From: Penicillium oxalicum
Lineage: Eukaryota > Ascomycota > Eurotiomycetes > Eurotiales > Aspergillaceae
Direction: 5' to 3'
Assembly (NCBI RefSeq): GCF_001723175.1
Contig: NC_064654.1
Coordinates: 1 to 64,000 of the forward strand
DNA length: 64,000 nt
Position 1 is the first letter of the stretch; every line of letters starts with the position of its first letter. The notes beneath the pieces are model-generated. The model was not told where the DNA came from. It was given only the letters and a program-made list of their open reading frames with translations, and did not search any database. The position numbers and the translations under genes are program-made. This document shows positions 37,501-51,836 of the stretch, piece by piece.

Positions 37501-39773
37501 ATGCGTTTCTCCTTCCCCCTCATATCTGCCGTAGCTGCGGCGTTGGTTGGAGTCACATCTGCGGCGGTTCACGATGAAACCTTCATCCCAGATGCCGTCC
37601 TCCGCGTTACGGAACAGGACGCACAGCAGCCTTGCGTGCCATATAAAGCGGTTGTGCTAGTCAATGGCACCACTCCAGGACCCGTCCTCCGATTCACGGA
37701 AGGCGAGACTGTTTGGATCCGAGTTTACAATGATATCGAGACTCAGAACTTGACCATGGTAGGTCTCGGCGCAGCTATCTTCTGCTCATCCCACTTACCC
37801 ACGACCGCACTTTCCCGCCAACGCATCACCCGATGCCTTTCCGTTGGTTTTCCAGCCTTGGGAGGCGTGAATTGAGATGAGACACGAATTCTGCAGTAGG
37901 CAGTTCGGCTAACATTCAAACAGCATTGGCATGGCCTCACAATGGCAACAGCCCCTTTCTCTGATGGCACTCCGTCAGCTGCTCAATGGCCCATTCCTCC
38001 AAACCACTTTTTTGATTATGAACTTAATGTGCCCATGGGTTATGCCGGAACATACTTTTACCATTCGCACGTCGGTTTGCAGGCTACCTCTTGCACGGGC
38101 CCCTTGATTGTAGGCAGGCGTATTTCTTAGGCTCTGCTCCATTGGCACACCATCTCCTCATACTGATGTATCCTAGATCGAAGACCATGATGCCCGCCCC
38201 TACGACTACGAGGATGACCGCATCCTCATGGTCCAAGACGTCTTCCCGAATACCGAATATATCGAGGCGGCATTGCTGGCCGTCCCTATGGAGTATGAGA
38301 GGGCCCAAGAAATGGTGCTTATTAATGGGAAAGGAGGTGGTTTGACGTCTGAGGGCACGACATGCAGCTCTCCGGTGACGGTCATCAACGTCGAGCATGG
38401 AAAGACTTACCGTTTCAGACTTATTGGGGGGACTGGTTTATCAATTAACATTATCGGTATTGAGGCGCATCCTATGTTACAGGTAATCGAAGCCGACGGG
38501 TATGCCTCTTCGTATCCCCCTTACCCGATTGATGAGATTAACAATCAGCAGAGCCTACACGGAAATGTACCCCACCTCATTTATGCAAGTCAGCCCAGGC
38601 CAACGGTTCAGTTTCCTCCTCCAAACTCTTAGGAATCCAGACAAGGAGCAATATTGGATACAGCTAGAGACCCGCGACTTCGGAGGACTTACACGCTCGT
38701 ACGCAGTTCTCAACTACGGCCCTGAAATTAATGATTCGGTTACCTCTATCTATCCACCAGCGGATCCAACCCCCATTACCTTACCGCAGACAGACACTAC
38801 TTGGTTAGAGTACACGCTCCGCCCCTTCAACGACTCGCGATACCCAACCGCATCTATGAATGCAATGGATTACCCAACAGCTGCGGAAGTAACCCGTAGA
38901 GTTAAAATCACATCTCATCTTCATATTAGCAGCGGCGGTGGCCTGCTTTATACACTGAATGGCTACACCTGGAATGAAGAGACTCCGCCGGAGCCTTATC
39001 TTGTCTCTCTCTATAAAGATGGCGGCTCAGATTGGCCGTCTATGGAAGTCGCTCTCCAACATGAGGGTATAGACCCCAACGCCCATGCTTTCCCGGCGCT
39101 CATTGGAGAGGTGCTCGAGATCGTCGTTCAGGGCACGGGGTCTGACGGTGGCGGAACGGAAACCCACCCATGGCACGCTCATGGAGCTCATTACTGGGAT
39201 TTGGGTGCCGGTGAGGGTATATACAATGCCACCTTGAATGAAGAGCTGTGGGCACAGTCCGGGGCACATCCAATCCGGAGAGAGTATGTTTCTTCCCCCG
39301 TCTTTACGCTTTTCCGACCTTCTCGGTTTCTGGGAGGACATTCGGGGAATGAGGCAATTTCCTAAAAGATATGAATGCTGATTTGGGACAGTACCACAAA
39401 TCTCTACAGATACAGCGGAAATGCGGCAAATGGCACGCTCTCGGCATGGAGGGCCTGGAGACTCAGGATCACGGAGCCAGGTGTTTGGATGATTCACTGC
39501 CATCTTTTACCTCACATGGTGTGGGGTATGCAGACTGTGAGTTCTCATGTTATTATGAATGGCTGGCGGTCTTTCAGGATAGATTTCTAACATGTATTAC
39601 AGGTTTGGGTTATGGGCAATCAGACTGAAGTGCTTGGAATGATTGATAGGCCCGGTGTGGAAGGATATATTACATATGGAGGGAGCGTCGTCGGGAATGA
39701 GACACATCCACCTGAGGTCGTCGACTGGTTCCCTCTCTCCGAGTGGGAAGACGGTCAAATCCCCCCTCAGTGA
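37501..39773 (+). CDS. Secreted multicopper oxidase (laccase/ascorbate-oxidase type), six exons
   Basis: Exons 37501-37758, 37924-38109, 38177-38499, 38552-39283, 39392-39536 and 39603-39773 join in frame to 604 residues. A signal peptide (MRFSFPLISAVAAALVGVTS) leads to three cupredoxin domains. All four copper motifs are present: HWHG (87-90), HSH (about 133-135), HPWHAHG (about 461), and HCHLLPHMVWGM (about 535-546). This predicts a full type 1 plus trinuclear cluster that oxidises phenols or similar substrates with O2. In natural-product clusters such enzymes couple aromatic units. The intron after PLI and the one before RDTTNLYRY restore the family pattern. Intact. Confidence 0.93.
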
Positions 39774-40343
39774 ATGGGAGAAGAGTGTGACTTGATGAGA
39801 GAGTTTGCCATCTCCAGATGTTTGCTAGGCCCAGCAGCAGTCATGTGCCTTGAGGGTTTTTCTCCCGCTCGTGGGTTTTCCCTCTCTTCTTCCTTCTTCC
39901 TGAGATAGACTTCCTAATCCCAGTTGTCTCGCCTCCAGATTGCTTCCTTGCCTTATAGACCTGTAGGTCTATTAGGTTATAAGCCCGATCGTAATAGTAA
40001 GGCCTAAATTTGTGAAAACCATAAGTTCTCAAATTTTCAATCACCAAATCTATCAAATTCGGCTATAGAAGCCATAACTACCAAAGTCACCAAACTACCA
40101 AATTCAAATTCAAATCACTAAATCCAATACAAATTCAGCAAATTCAACTAGGCTATCGAAGCTAAATCTAATATTAACAAAAGGAAAGACGCGTCTGTTA
40201 ATATTTGTTAGGACTACTATAATATTAATATCTCTTACTTTAAACCCTACTGTAACACTATATATCCCCTACAAACCTTCCTTCTTACTAAATTCTATCC
40301 CTAAATCCTACCTAAATTATTAAATTTACCTAAACCTCTATTA
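39774..40343. other. Intergenic, AT-rich from about 39960
   Basis: 3' flank of the multicopper oxidase, then AT-rich DNA with CAAATTCAAATT-type simple sequence near 40090-40150 and RIP-like composition towards the foldback element. No gene. Confidence 0.5.
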
Positions 40344-40411
40344 GGCCTTGCAATTACTCGCGAGTTCGAGCCAGAAGTGCGAGCCGCCTCGCCGCGAGTA
40401 ATTGCAAGGTC
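40344..40411. mobile_element. Short CTCGCGAG foldback element with TA target duplication
   Basis: 68 bp. Ends GGCCTTGCAATTACTCGCG and its inverse CGCGAGTAATTGCAAGGTC, flanked by TA on both sides. This is the shortest complete member of the family that also occupies 53324-53769. TIR plus TA suggest mobilisation by a Tc1/mariner-like transposase (inference). Confidence 0.8.
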
Positions 40412-40423
40412 TATGTTATGGGG

Positions 40424-40690
40424 TCTGTATCGCAGGACAGAGAACCTGTTGGCTAGGCAGAGAGTCCAAGTCTATAGGGTCTGATTTCAAAGACTGAATC
40501 CTGGGGTCTGGTAGGCTCCACTAGTTCCCACAATATACATAGAGGTTCTGCGTACCGAGTCCCCACAGCCCCACACAGAGCCCTTGGGGTTGTTACCCTA
40601 AGGCGACGCGGGGTCGATTCGATCGTGAATCGTCTTGAGTCACCACGCATGACTTGCGCCGTGACAGTCCACCTGGAGCTCATAAAGGCG
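40424..40690 (+). repeat. Dispersed repeat X, least mutated copy
   Basis: Starts GGGGTCTGTATCGCAGGACA and ends near CTTGCGCCGTGACAGTCC. Matches 26400-26640 in inverse orientation and the copy split around the solo LTR at 54102-54547. Confidence 0.75.
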
Positions 40691-41135
40691 TTCCTGGGTT
40701 GTCGTTATAGAATCCCAAGACCTATAACTAGTTATCCTGGAAACATACTAGCAAGACTAAGAACCCCCGCAAAATGAAGTACTCCGGTGAGAGTAAAGCT
40801 CCGAATAGAAGGGGCCTCCGTGTGGAAGGGAGTTTGTTGTTGTACGCCAGTTGGGAAAAGCTTTAGAACGACTCATAAACTTTCATTCAAACTTGTCTGC
40901 GTAGTGTTCGAGAATCTCAAGAGCTAGAGGGGAAAAGAGAGAGAAGAAGTAGCTACAGTAACATCCCAAGTTTTGAGGTAGTGCGCGTTGCGCGCGTAGT
41001 ACACGTAGTAGGCGTGGTAAGCGTGGCTATGTCCTGTCCCCTCTCTTATCCTAAGTTAGTCTAGCCCTTTAAATTCGTAATATTACCTCCTTCTTTAAAG
41101 GACCTAGCCCTCTAGGTCTATCAAATCTTAAATAG
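40691..41135. other. No recognisable gene
   Basis: Repeat-flanked non-coding DNA including a GCGCGTTGCGCGCG-like stretch near 40983-40998 and CTTTAAAGGACCTAGCCC just before the LTR. Confidence 0.4.
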
Positions 41136-41483
41136 TGTAGTAGGGGATTCGGTTGCATGTACTTAAAGGCGGATATTCAGTAGTAGGAGATGCCTGAGAG
41201 CCTTACCGCCGAGGAAGGTTATCTAGGACCTAGCTTACGGGATCCGGTATCATTATTATACTTGAATAACAGTTTAGACGGAGGATTCAGGACAGTCTTT
41301 ATAGTCGGATTCCTTATACTTGCAATATCACACTCTTTTTGATTCCTGCCTTTGGTACCTAATATCGGATCTTACGATTACTTTAGAGGATTCTAGGACT
41401 TACGTGCTTGTAGGTTTGGTTTGGTTCCTCTATAACTCGACCTATCTAGTAAGATCAGACTACCGTGAGTATTCCCCTCTTTA
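41136..41483 (+). repeat. 5' LTR of the 10.7-kb Gypsy element
   Basis: 348 bp, starts TGTAGTAGGGG. Less RIP-mutated than its interior; aligns with 51491-51836 with mainly C/T and G/A differences. Confidence 0.82.
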
Positions 41484-41568
41484 TTAGTGACCGACGCAGG
41501 GGTTTTGTAATAAAGGTAGCTAAGATAGAGGACTATACTATTCCTACGATACGATTATAAAAGGATCC

Positions 41569-41675
41569 GCTACTAAGATTACTACTAAGATTGCTGCTAA
41601 GATTGCTACTAAGATTGCTACTAAGATTACTACTAAGATTGCTGCTAAGATTATTACTAAGACTACTAAGACTAA
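41569..41675. repeat. Tandem repeat, about 12-bp unit
   Basis: Repeated ACTAAGATTGCT-type units just inside the 5' LTR. If translated, the original would have encoded a low-complexity Thr/Lys/Ala stretch, perhaps the gag N-terminus. Confidence 0.7.
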
Positions 41676-44600
41676 GACGACTAGAACGACTACGACCGCT
41701 ACAACCGCTACTATTACGACTACCGCTATAATTAAGAAATTCTGTACTTTTCTGCAGAAAAAGTAGGTAACGCGTTTAACCCTAATAAAAAATTAAGAGA
41801 AATTAAGACTATTATTCGAAACTAATACCTTATATTATAGCTAAATACGCGACTTTTAGCTATATATAGGAGGCTACTCCTACCGAGGGTCTTATAGCTA
41901 ATACTATACCTTTGTTCGACTAGTATACCTAGCTCGTTCGCGGATTATTAGCCGATCGATACTAAGAGGATCGAGAGATATTAATTTGATTACTAAAAAT
42001 ATCTCCGGACTAATTATATTAATAGATAAACTTAGTCTATCCGAACTTTATATAGAGTTAGTTTATCGCTTTAGAAAGGTTTCTATAGGCGGCTAATATA
42101 ACGATCTTACTAGAAGAGAATACTATACTAAAACGGTAGTTATAAAATTCTTCTATAGAAGAAAACACGAGAAAAACGTATACTAAAAGACGACGAAAAG
42201 CGATAAAAAAGAAAGGAATAGCTATAAGAAGAGAGTGAAAAATAGAAGAAAAATCGAAAAGAATAGGAATAGCGCTACTATCTAGACTAGCTACTAATTT
42301 TACGACTTCGTTAAATTTAAAGAGTTAATTACCTTGCGAATCTTGCTATCCCTCTAGATACTATTATACCTAAAAAACCCTAAAAATATCCGGACTAGAC
42401 AGAGCCTACGAAGCTAAAGTAATTATCGTAATCTAAATAACTAAACGACTATAGAATATCTTTAGATATACCTATAAATATAACCTCTTTCGATACCTAT
42501 CGTAATCCTAGTAATCGAGCCCCTTCTAAGTCTGCTAAAGGATCGCCTAAAGGGTTTAGCGAGAGAGTACTACTACCGCCGCTACTACGCCGAGACTAGC
42601 TCCTTCGCTAATACTAACGCAAGTTTATACGCCTAATTCAGAGATATAAACTTTGCGATATATAGTTAGGACTATACCTAAGCTAGGACCCCTAGTACGC
42701 TACGATTCGAAGGTAGAAATATATTAGAATTCTTAGATAGTTTTGAAATATATATAAGCGCTATAATATAAGAAATAACGCGCGAATTTTAGAGATCCTT
42801 CTAGATTACTACGGTTAGCTATAGCGTATATAGGTTAAGGCGAATACTAACTAGTAAGCGAAGAATAAGGAAGAGTTTTTCTAGGACTTTAAAGATTAGT
42901 ATCGATACGGATAGCCTATAGGCTACTATCTATACCTAGCTATAGAGTTTCTGTAGGAATCGTATCGAATAGGACGACTTTTATATATACTTAACTACCT
43001 TTTCGTCTATTTCCTCGTATCTAGTAAAGAGAGGAGATATTAGCGATTTAGAACGATATACTTAGTTTATCGAAGGACTACCCGAAAAGTTAAGATCGAA
43101 ATTAATTAAGAAGGAGAAAATTAATATTAACTACCCTTCTAGGAGTAAAAGATAGATCTCTTTCGATTAGATCGAAAAAGCTACTAGGGATCTAAATTAG
43201 GACTAGAAGGATTTAATCTCGCGATAGGCTACGTAGTACCCGAGAAAGGAATCTAGGTCTACGCGGATTCTAGAGAAAAATCGTACAAGGAGAAAATAAT
43301 AGATACTCCGAAAAATAGAGATTCTGCGATTAAGAATACGAGCTCTCTAAGAGGATAGGATTTAGAAAGTTTAACGAAAGCTTTTAAAGTCTATTAGTAA
43401 AATACTAAAGGTTATTAAAGACTAGCGGAAGGCTACCGATAAAAGAGAGTCTTAGTTTAGTACCTAATCGCGAAAAATAATAACGAAATAACCCTGCTTA
43501 TATACCTATAAGATAGATATCTAATAGTTACTACTAGTATAGGAATAAAGGGTATTAGGTAACTAGTTATCCTGTCTATCTAAGTATATAAAATAAAGGA
43601 CTATACTACCGGAATAAACTAAATCGGGTAGTACTCGGAAGGTTAGTAAGAATAGACTAGAGGCGCGCAAGAGAGTAACTAATTTTAGAAGGATATAGTT
43701 CCGGACTAGTACTAGTAGTAGAAGATTAACGCGTAAGCGTTAACGCTATCTCTACTATTACTACGCCTTAATTATATTTAGGGTCTATTCTTACTATACT
43801 CTAAATTTATACTACTTAGGTAGATTTAGTAGGGATTTCCTTAGAAAAGACGCTAATTTCGAAGGATTAGAAGGAGCGAAGACGAAATATAAGGAGAAGT
43901 CTTCGCTATTAATAGATAACTAGCTAGTCAAGCGCTCTAACTAGTCTAGAAATTATACGAAAGTATAGTATACGTCCGAGTAGATATATCTAGCGACTAT
44001 TAATAAAGACGATATAATAGCGGATATAGTACTAGCCCCTTTGCGAATTTCTTCTATAGAAGAAATTTATAGGCGGGAATAGGATCGCTAACTAAATAGT
44101 TAGCCGCGAGATTCTTCTATAGAAGAAATCTAAGACTAGGGTAGTTAGACCTAGAGAGCTAGTTAAGACGTAAGATTTCGACGCCTACTTACCTGTCTAG
44201 ACGGGAAATTCGTCGACTATCTAAAAGCGCCTAAAACCTTCCGCGGATATGCTCTAATATAAGGAAGAAATTACTAGAAAATTGCTAGCTTTCCTATATC
44301 GCCTATTATACTAGGTAATCTAATATTTATTACTATAACTACGTAGCTAAGTCAGAAATATTACGAATTCCTTCGAACCTTCGGTACCTATAATTACTAT
44401 AGATACTACGAATACTACTACGCCCGTATACTTCGCTACTACTTAGCGAGTTATAAAAGTAGATAAAGTAACCGCGCGGGTATAGGATCTTAGGAGATCG
44501 GTACGAATCTCTGCGCCGCGAAATTCGGGTACGGTTAAGGAATATACTAGAGGGCTCTTGCGTATAAAGTATACGTATATAGGTATAAGCTTAAAGCTAC

Positions 44601-47600
44601 GATTAATTAGGGATTATTAGTTAATCTTATTTCCCTAGAAACGGTATATATTAAACCTTAATATTCGAAAAGATCTAAAGCTATATATAGTGCCTATTAA
44701 TAGCCGAACGCGTCCCTTTTACGGAGTTACAGAAGGCTTACCTATTTTAATAGCGATATTATAACGCACTCTTACTATATAATTATAAAGGATTATATAG
44801 CAGAGATTCTCCTAGGACGAATCTAGTTACGCGATATAATAGCTTCTACTACTAGAGAAAATTAATAGTTCTGTTAAAATAGTAGTCTTTTCGGAAGACC
44901 GGACTAGGAAGTTAGTCTTTAAGGTATATTCTCCGAGTAAGAAAACTTCGGTCTAGGAGTACTAGCTATAGCCTAAAGATTTTGCAGAACCTACGAATAC
45001 GGAGATAGATTTTTTAGGATATCCGGAAGCCTAATTAGCGATACTTCTAGTATAATAAATAAGATACCGACGCTAAAAATAGGCTATAATTTACTATACG
45101 TTTTAATAGTACCCTCTAAAAACGCTATAAAAGTACTAAAAATATTTAAAAATATAAGAGACAGAAAGATATTAAAAATTTTAGATAAATTAAGATTTAG
45201 CTATAACTATAAGATTCCGCGTAGGTAGCTATAGGATATTACTATAAGATTTCTACGACTAAGGTATCTTTTAACTATAAATCCGAGCCCTAACCCTATA
45301 GGTATAGGTATACTAGTTTATACTTTGTTTAAAAGAGTAGCGGATAAGATTAAACTAGTTAACGACAAAAACGATAGATCGGTACTAACTAGTTATACGA
45401 ATTAGAAGGAAATCTGCGAAAAGAAATACTTTACTAAATATCGCGCGTCTAATATTAAAAATAAATTTAATAATCTGCTAATATCGCGGATCTCTATAAT
45501 TATAAGAGGTATATATATACCTAAAAGGAGTAGAAAATATTAATTAGAAAGGATCTTCTGCAAAGAAAAAGGATTATTACGCGAGATACTATTTAAAAGA
45601 GAAGGTTATTTTGCGTAGGATTAGTCCTATATATCTTTAATTTTCCGGAAGTAATACCGCTATAATATATTAAGATAATCGGTATAAGGCCTAGTAGTAT
45701 CCTAGATTTCGAATCCCGCTAGCGCTAAAAGGTATAGTTAAAGAGATATTATAGGAAAGATTATAAAAAGGGGTCCTAGAATATTGCGATAGTCCCTACC
45801 GAAATCCTTAGTTTTTAGTACGCAAGAAGAATAGAAAATATCGTATAGTAAACGCTATAATATATATTAATAAAGTAATAGTACGAGATACGAATATACC
45901 CCTAATACGGACGAATTCGTTAAAGAATTTTTAGGCATAGTAATATCGTCCGCTATTAATCTATTTTCCGGGTATAACTAGATAACTCTAGATAGTCGCG
46001 ATCGAAATATAATAGCGATTTAGACCCTGATCGGTTTGCTAAGGCAGACTATATTATTATAAGGGGCTTCGAATTCTGTACGTAATTCTAAAGAGTAGTT
46101 ATATAGATCCTAGCTAATATTCTATATATTACTAAACCTTTTATAGATAATATTCCGGTTAAAGGACCTAAGACCTAGTATAATAACGAGTTTATAAGAC
46201 TAGGGATTAGGAGGTTTATCTTAGAATATATAAAAATCTAGATAAGACCCTATACCTTTTAGAACTTACGGAGCGAGAGTTTCTGTAGAAAAATCGTAAC
46301 TTATAATATCCGGCCTTAAAATTATAGGCTAGTATACGATTCTAATAGGCGTAGACCTAATAAGCGGAAAATTTCTAAGTTAGCCGACTAGCTAGTCCCT
46401 ATTAATCGCGATAAGGTACGCTCTTTTATTAGTCTTACGGTCTACTTTCGAATTCTAGTAAAGGATTTTTAGTATATTATAGCGCTATTATATACGATAT
46501 TACGGAAGGATACGATATTCGATTAGGGTAATAATAAATAGAATACCTTTAAGAAGATTAAGGAGATACTATATAGTTTTCCGGTAGTTATACTAGTCGA
46601 TTATAGCTAGAATCTGTTAGACCTAACGCTTATAGTAGACGCGTTAAAAATAGGATAGGGTGGCGTTTTGATATAGAAAAGAGAAGGGTATAACGAGTAG
46701 CACGATACGAGTTAGGGGTTTAGTCTAAATCAGAGTAAAATATAATACTAGAAAATTAGAATATCGAGGAGTAATAAAGGCGTTCAAAAAGCTACGGTAT
46801 TAGCTATATAGGGTAAGTTTATATTAGAAACTAATACTAATATACTAGTTTATAGTTAAATCGACTAGTTTAGACTTACCTAGGGCCTTAGTAACGCGAT
46901 AGCTTACTTAGATTCGGCTCTTCGATTTTGATATAAAGTATATTCCTAGGACGAAAAATAGTACTAATAGCCTATCTAGGAAGCCCGCTACCTAAAGAAA
47001 TAGAAGAGTAAGAAAAGAGAGAGATATTAATAAATTTATCGTAGCTAAAATCTCTTATCTTCGCGTTACGGTTTCCTAGTAGAAACTATAGTTTCTATTA
47101 AAATTCCTGTTTCTTAGAGATTTCTTCTATAGAAGAAACGACTATTAATATAGAAATTCTAGACGGATTATATTTAGAAGAATCTTAGAAAATTATAAGT
47201 TCTTAATAATACTATATAGGCCCGCTAAGATATCTCGTAGTAAATTTAGTATTTAAGAAAAAGGCTTTAAGATTTATAGTCTAAGATCGATATCTATTTT
47301 ATAGAGGGTATAGCAGAGAGCTAATTATACGAAGGGTTTTAGACGATATTAGGATACGAAAAGAGACGCTATAGCGCTTATATAAAGAATTAGGCTATAA
47401 AGGCCGCGAAGCTACTTATCCTATTAGCTACGCGGTACTATTAGTTAGGAATATATAACGAGACTACGAAATTTGTGCGCGTATACTTCGAATACTAGGC
47501 GCGTAATCCTTAGACTATATAAACCTATAGGAAGCGCAAGACTAATACGAATCTAGGAGAAATAGTATATTAATACTACCCTACTACCTAATAAGGAAGG

Positions 47601-50600
47601 TTAAAAAGGAGTTATCTAAGTAAGAGATTTAGCTAGTAGGTAGCTAGAAGTAAGGATTCTCTAGAAGTAGATAGCAAAAGCGCTACCGGATTCGTTTAGG
47701 AGGATATTATATATAGGTATAGTACCTTAGGAGATTATTATTAATTTTAGTCCTAAATATATTCGGAAATACGAAATTTTTTAAAATCGTACCGCGTTAA
47801 TACTATTTTAATTTCGGTATATAACCCGTAGGCGAATAGGGCGATTAAGAGAGTAATACGAACTCTAAAAGACGCCTTATCTAAAATAATAAATAGGTAT
47901 AAACTATTAGAAGGTATTAAACTAAAATAGTCCTAAAAGCTACTAGCCGATACTTACTAACAGAGCGACTTTTATACGTATACTAGTATCTTACCCTTCG
48001 ATTTATTTATAGATAAGATACTATCTTACTAGTAGAATTAGATATATCTACCTAGTCGATACTACCCTAGGAAAAGGTAGAGACACGCGTAGATCTAATT
48101 ACGTTACGAGCTAAATAAATTAAAAGACGAGACTAGGATATCTCTATATAATAATATAGCTATAGAGGCTAAGAGCTTAGAATAAAGAATATAACTCGTA
48201 TAGAAACCTACGAATTACGCCCCTAAAAGAAAAAGATTTAGTCCTTCTCTATAATACTAGGTTAGAGACGATATAATATCTAGAAATAAGCTCGATTTAG
48301 ATAGATAGGGCGTATCGAATTAGAAAAGATCTAAAAAATAGCGTATACGAAATTAAAGAATTAGATAGTACCCTATAATAGATAAATAAGGTAAAGCGCT
48401 AGTATTAATAGTAGTAGGCTAAAAAGATTTTATTACTAGGCGCTCTAGGATAAAAGAAATTTAGATAAGGATAAAAGAATTAAGACTAAGAACGGATTAC
48501 TACCTACTACGTAAAGGCGTAGAAGAGGACGGCCGCCGCGAGAGGGATAGGGTTAATTTAATTCGATATTTTTCTTTATTAAAAAGGTAGTATATTAATT
48601 AGTCTATTTATATAAATATTTCGGATTTTTTATTTTGTTAATTTCTCTTAGAAGTAGATTAAATTTATTAGATTTACTAAATTTTATCTTTATTTAGAAA
48701 TTTAGTAGTTTTTAAGACTATTTTAAAAGGTAATAGAAAAGGAACTTACTAGGGACAGTAAGATTTTTAGGAGGGAGGGAGGTCTCCGGAGAGAGCTTAA
48801 ATTATAATAATTTTTCGCTAAGTACTATAAATTTCTTTATAGAAGATATCGACCTATAAATACGTTAAACTCTGCGAATTTCTTCCGCGAAATTTCTTCT
48901 ACGGAAGAATTTAATATAATAGACTAGGCTAATATCCGCTATAAGCTAATATCTTAATATTATACCTTCGATACTAAGTAATCGTTTAATATAAATTACT
49001 TCCTACTAAGATTATCGAAGAATATATACGCTACCTAGACTAGGTCTATAAGATAGCAAAGCTCTATCTATATAAGATTTGCGAAAAAGGGTAGGTATTT
49101 TTAGACTCGGTCGCGATCGAACTCTATACCTTTATAAAGATAGCGAATTTTAGAAGGGATATAAGACTTAGGAAGATTTTAAGGATAGCTAGATAGTAGT
49201 AAGAGAAGTAATTAATCGTCGCGAATATAATAAGAACTATATCTAGTAAGTAATATACGTAGCGCTATAAGCTTAGAATAGGGACGCTAAAAAGATTATA
49301 ATAGAGTCCGAACGAAAACGTTCGCGAAAAGGTTAGTAAACTAGTAAGGAGCGGGATTAGTTTCGAAGAGATATAGCTCCGAGTTAATAACGCTATTCTC
49401 TAACGACTTAAGAAAGGAATATATAGGGGGGATCCGAAGAGCTAAAGAAGTTATATAAGGTAATCTCGATAACGCCTATAAATCGCTAGATTTAACGGAA
49501 CTAACGCTAGAACGGTTATTAAAATACTATCTATCGATTAATAAAGATAGATTTATATACGAATATTATCGGATACCGCGAATTTTAGATAAGGTAGATA
49601 AGGATTAGAGCCTAGCTCTAGATAAGGATAAAAGCTAAATTTCTTCTGTAGAAGAAATCTAATCGTAAAACCTAGATCTAGAAGGAAGCCGAATTTCTTT
49701 TGTAGAAGAAATCTAACCGCGTAAATAGAGCCGGAACTAAATAAAATAATAAACGATCGTAGGAATCAGAACTATTAATAGAGTCTACTACTAAGAAACC
49801 GAAGATATCGTAAGGTTTATTAAAGTTAGTACCCTAAGATACAAGATAGATACTTCTAGGCTAGCTAAAGTAGTTCCGAAGACGAAATTAGATACTAAAA
49901 GTAAGCGCGAAGCGCTAGTAATTTTTCGGCTTATTAGTAGGTCTATCCGCGAAAATACGACCGAAATCAGCCCTAATTCGATTTATAAGGGGTATATAAC
50001 TTAGCTAGTATATCTTTTATATATTTATACTAAGTATCGATTACGGGACTCTAGTATAACGCTTACGATACCTTTACGCCTAGCTCGGTAACTAGGATAG
50101 GGCTAAGAAGGAATTTAAGGTTTAGTTTAAACTATCCTCTAGAAAAGAACTTAGGAGCTACTTTCGATTCCCTCCTAAGATACGAAAACCTTTAGTATCG
50201 AATTTCGAGAAGATATAGTATCTAACTTTTTAGGATATAAGTTTTCGCTATTTTAGAAGGGTTTACTAAGTTTTAGGAAGAAAATAGAGAGGGATTAGAA
50301 TATTAAGAAGCGTAGTAGTACTAATTTTTATATAGCTACGTAACGATTAGGATAGCTATTATCCTCGCGGTCTAATAGATATAATCAAGGAGGAATTTAA
50401 TATATATAACTAGTATTACTAATCGCGAAAGTATATACTAAGGGTTAGATAGGCTAAAAACGTATAGTATAGTAGTATCTAGTAACTAGTATAGCGCGAC
50501 TATACCTACTACCTACTCTATATTCTACTACGACTAGATTATTAATATTAGCTAATTTCGTTTCCTTACTACGCGAAGAGTATATACCCTAGTAAATAGA

Positions 50601-51490
50601 CTACTTTCCGCTATCTTAATATTAATATAAGATCTCCTTATATCCTAACGAATAGCGAATATAATCTAGGGGATAGTTTCTTTAATAGATAAGAACCCAC
50701 GAAATTATACTAAAATACTACTTAGGATACAAAACTACCTCGCTAAGTAGTAGCAGAATCTACGCGATTATAGTTACTAGAAAGATAGTTTAATCTATAA
50801 GATATTAGCTACGATATAGACGGTAGAAGATAAGGAGAAATTTAGTCTCTCCTAGGAAAAAGTTATCTATAAATAGGGAGATATACGTATTTCGAAGCTA
50901 TACCTTCCTTATAGATTAATAGGACTAGCGACTTATCTTTAGCGAACGGTTTTGCCCTAGTTTATTAGTATTAGGGAAGATTATAAGACCCTAGATAGTC
51001 CTAAATTAGGTACTTAGTCTAAACTTTCGGCTTATTATCGCGATTTTTCGTTACCTAAATAGACTCCTTCTAGGTAGTCTAGTTAGAAATATAGTAGTTA
51101 GCTTATATATCCTTTTTCTATATTAATTCGGTTACTAGAATTAAGTAATCGGAGATACGCTAATTAGTCGCGAAAGATAGGATTCCTCTGTAGTTATCGA
51201 AGAATTAGACGTTCTTTTTAGCCGGAATTAGTAACGAGCGTATAGATTAATCTAGGAGTAGCGCGACCGGCAAGACGGGCCTACCTACTATATTTTAAGA
51301 TAACGATAAAGGCTAAACGGTAGTAATTTAGCGTATACTCTTATTTTCTGCGAAAGGAGAAGGGCCTATAGTTTTGCTAAATTTTGTATAGTCTAGTAAG
51401 TTAGCCTAAGGGTCTTTAGAAGATCTAATATTACTATCGAGGGATACAGGAAATTAACTAAGGAACGGTAAATTATAGGGGGGGAGATTA

Positions 51491-51836
51491 TATAGTAAGG
51501 GATTCGGTTATATATACTTAAAGGCGGATATTTAGTAGTAGGAGATACCTAAGAGCCTTACCGCCGAGGAAGGTTATCTAGGACCTAGCTTACGGGATCC
51601 GGTATTATTATTATACTTAAATAACAGTTTAGACAGAGGATTCAGGATAGTCTTTACAGTCGGATTCCTTACACTTACAATATCACACTCTTTTTGATTC
51701 TGCCTTTAGTACCTGATATCGGATCTCACGATTACTTAGAGGATTCTAGGACTTACGTGCTTATAGGTTTGGTTTGGTTCCTCTATAACTCGACCTATCT
51801 AGTAAGATCAGACTGCCGTGAGCATTCCCCTCTTCA
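51491..51836 (+). repeat. 3' LTR of the 10.7-kb Gypsy element
   Basis: 346 bp, starts TATAGTAAGGG (RIP form of TGTAGTAGGGG). It shares the rest of the LTR, including the CGGATATTTAGTAGTAGGAG region, with the 5' copy. Confidence 0.82.

Larger units (their letters stand above)
41136..51836 (+). mobile_element. 10.7-kb RIP-saturated Ty3/Gypsy retrotransposon
   Basis: LTRs at 41136-41483 and 51491-51836 enclose a forward-oriented gag-pol. Reading through stops near 45770-45870 gives GVLEYCDSPYRNPWFLVRKK, a classic Gypsy reverse transcriptase start; further RT lies around 45900-46100 and integrase-like sequence around 47700-47900. A purine tract (GGGGGGGAGA) lies directly ahead of the 3' LTR. The interior is very AT-rich, poor in TpG/CpA and full of TAG. 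No protein can be made. About 3 kb lies between the pol remnant and the 3' LTR, which may hold another decayed element. Confidence 0.85.

Noticed and set aside
41569..41675. Possible CRISPR-like array
   Set aside because: 12-bp units without spacers inside a retrotransposon in a eukaryotic genome: a microsatellite, not CRISPR.
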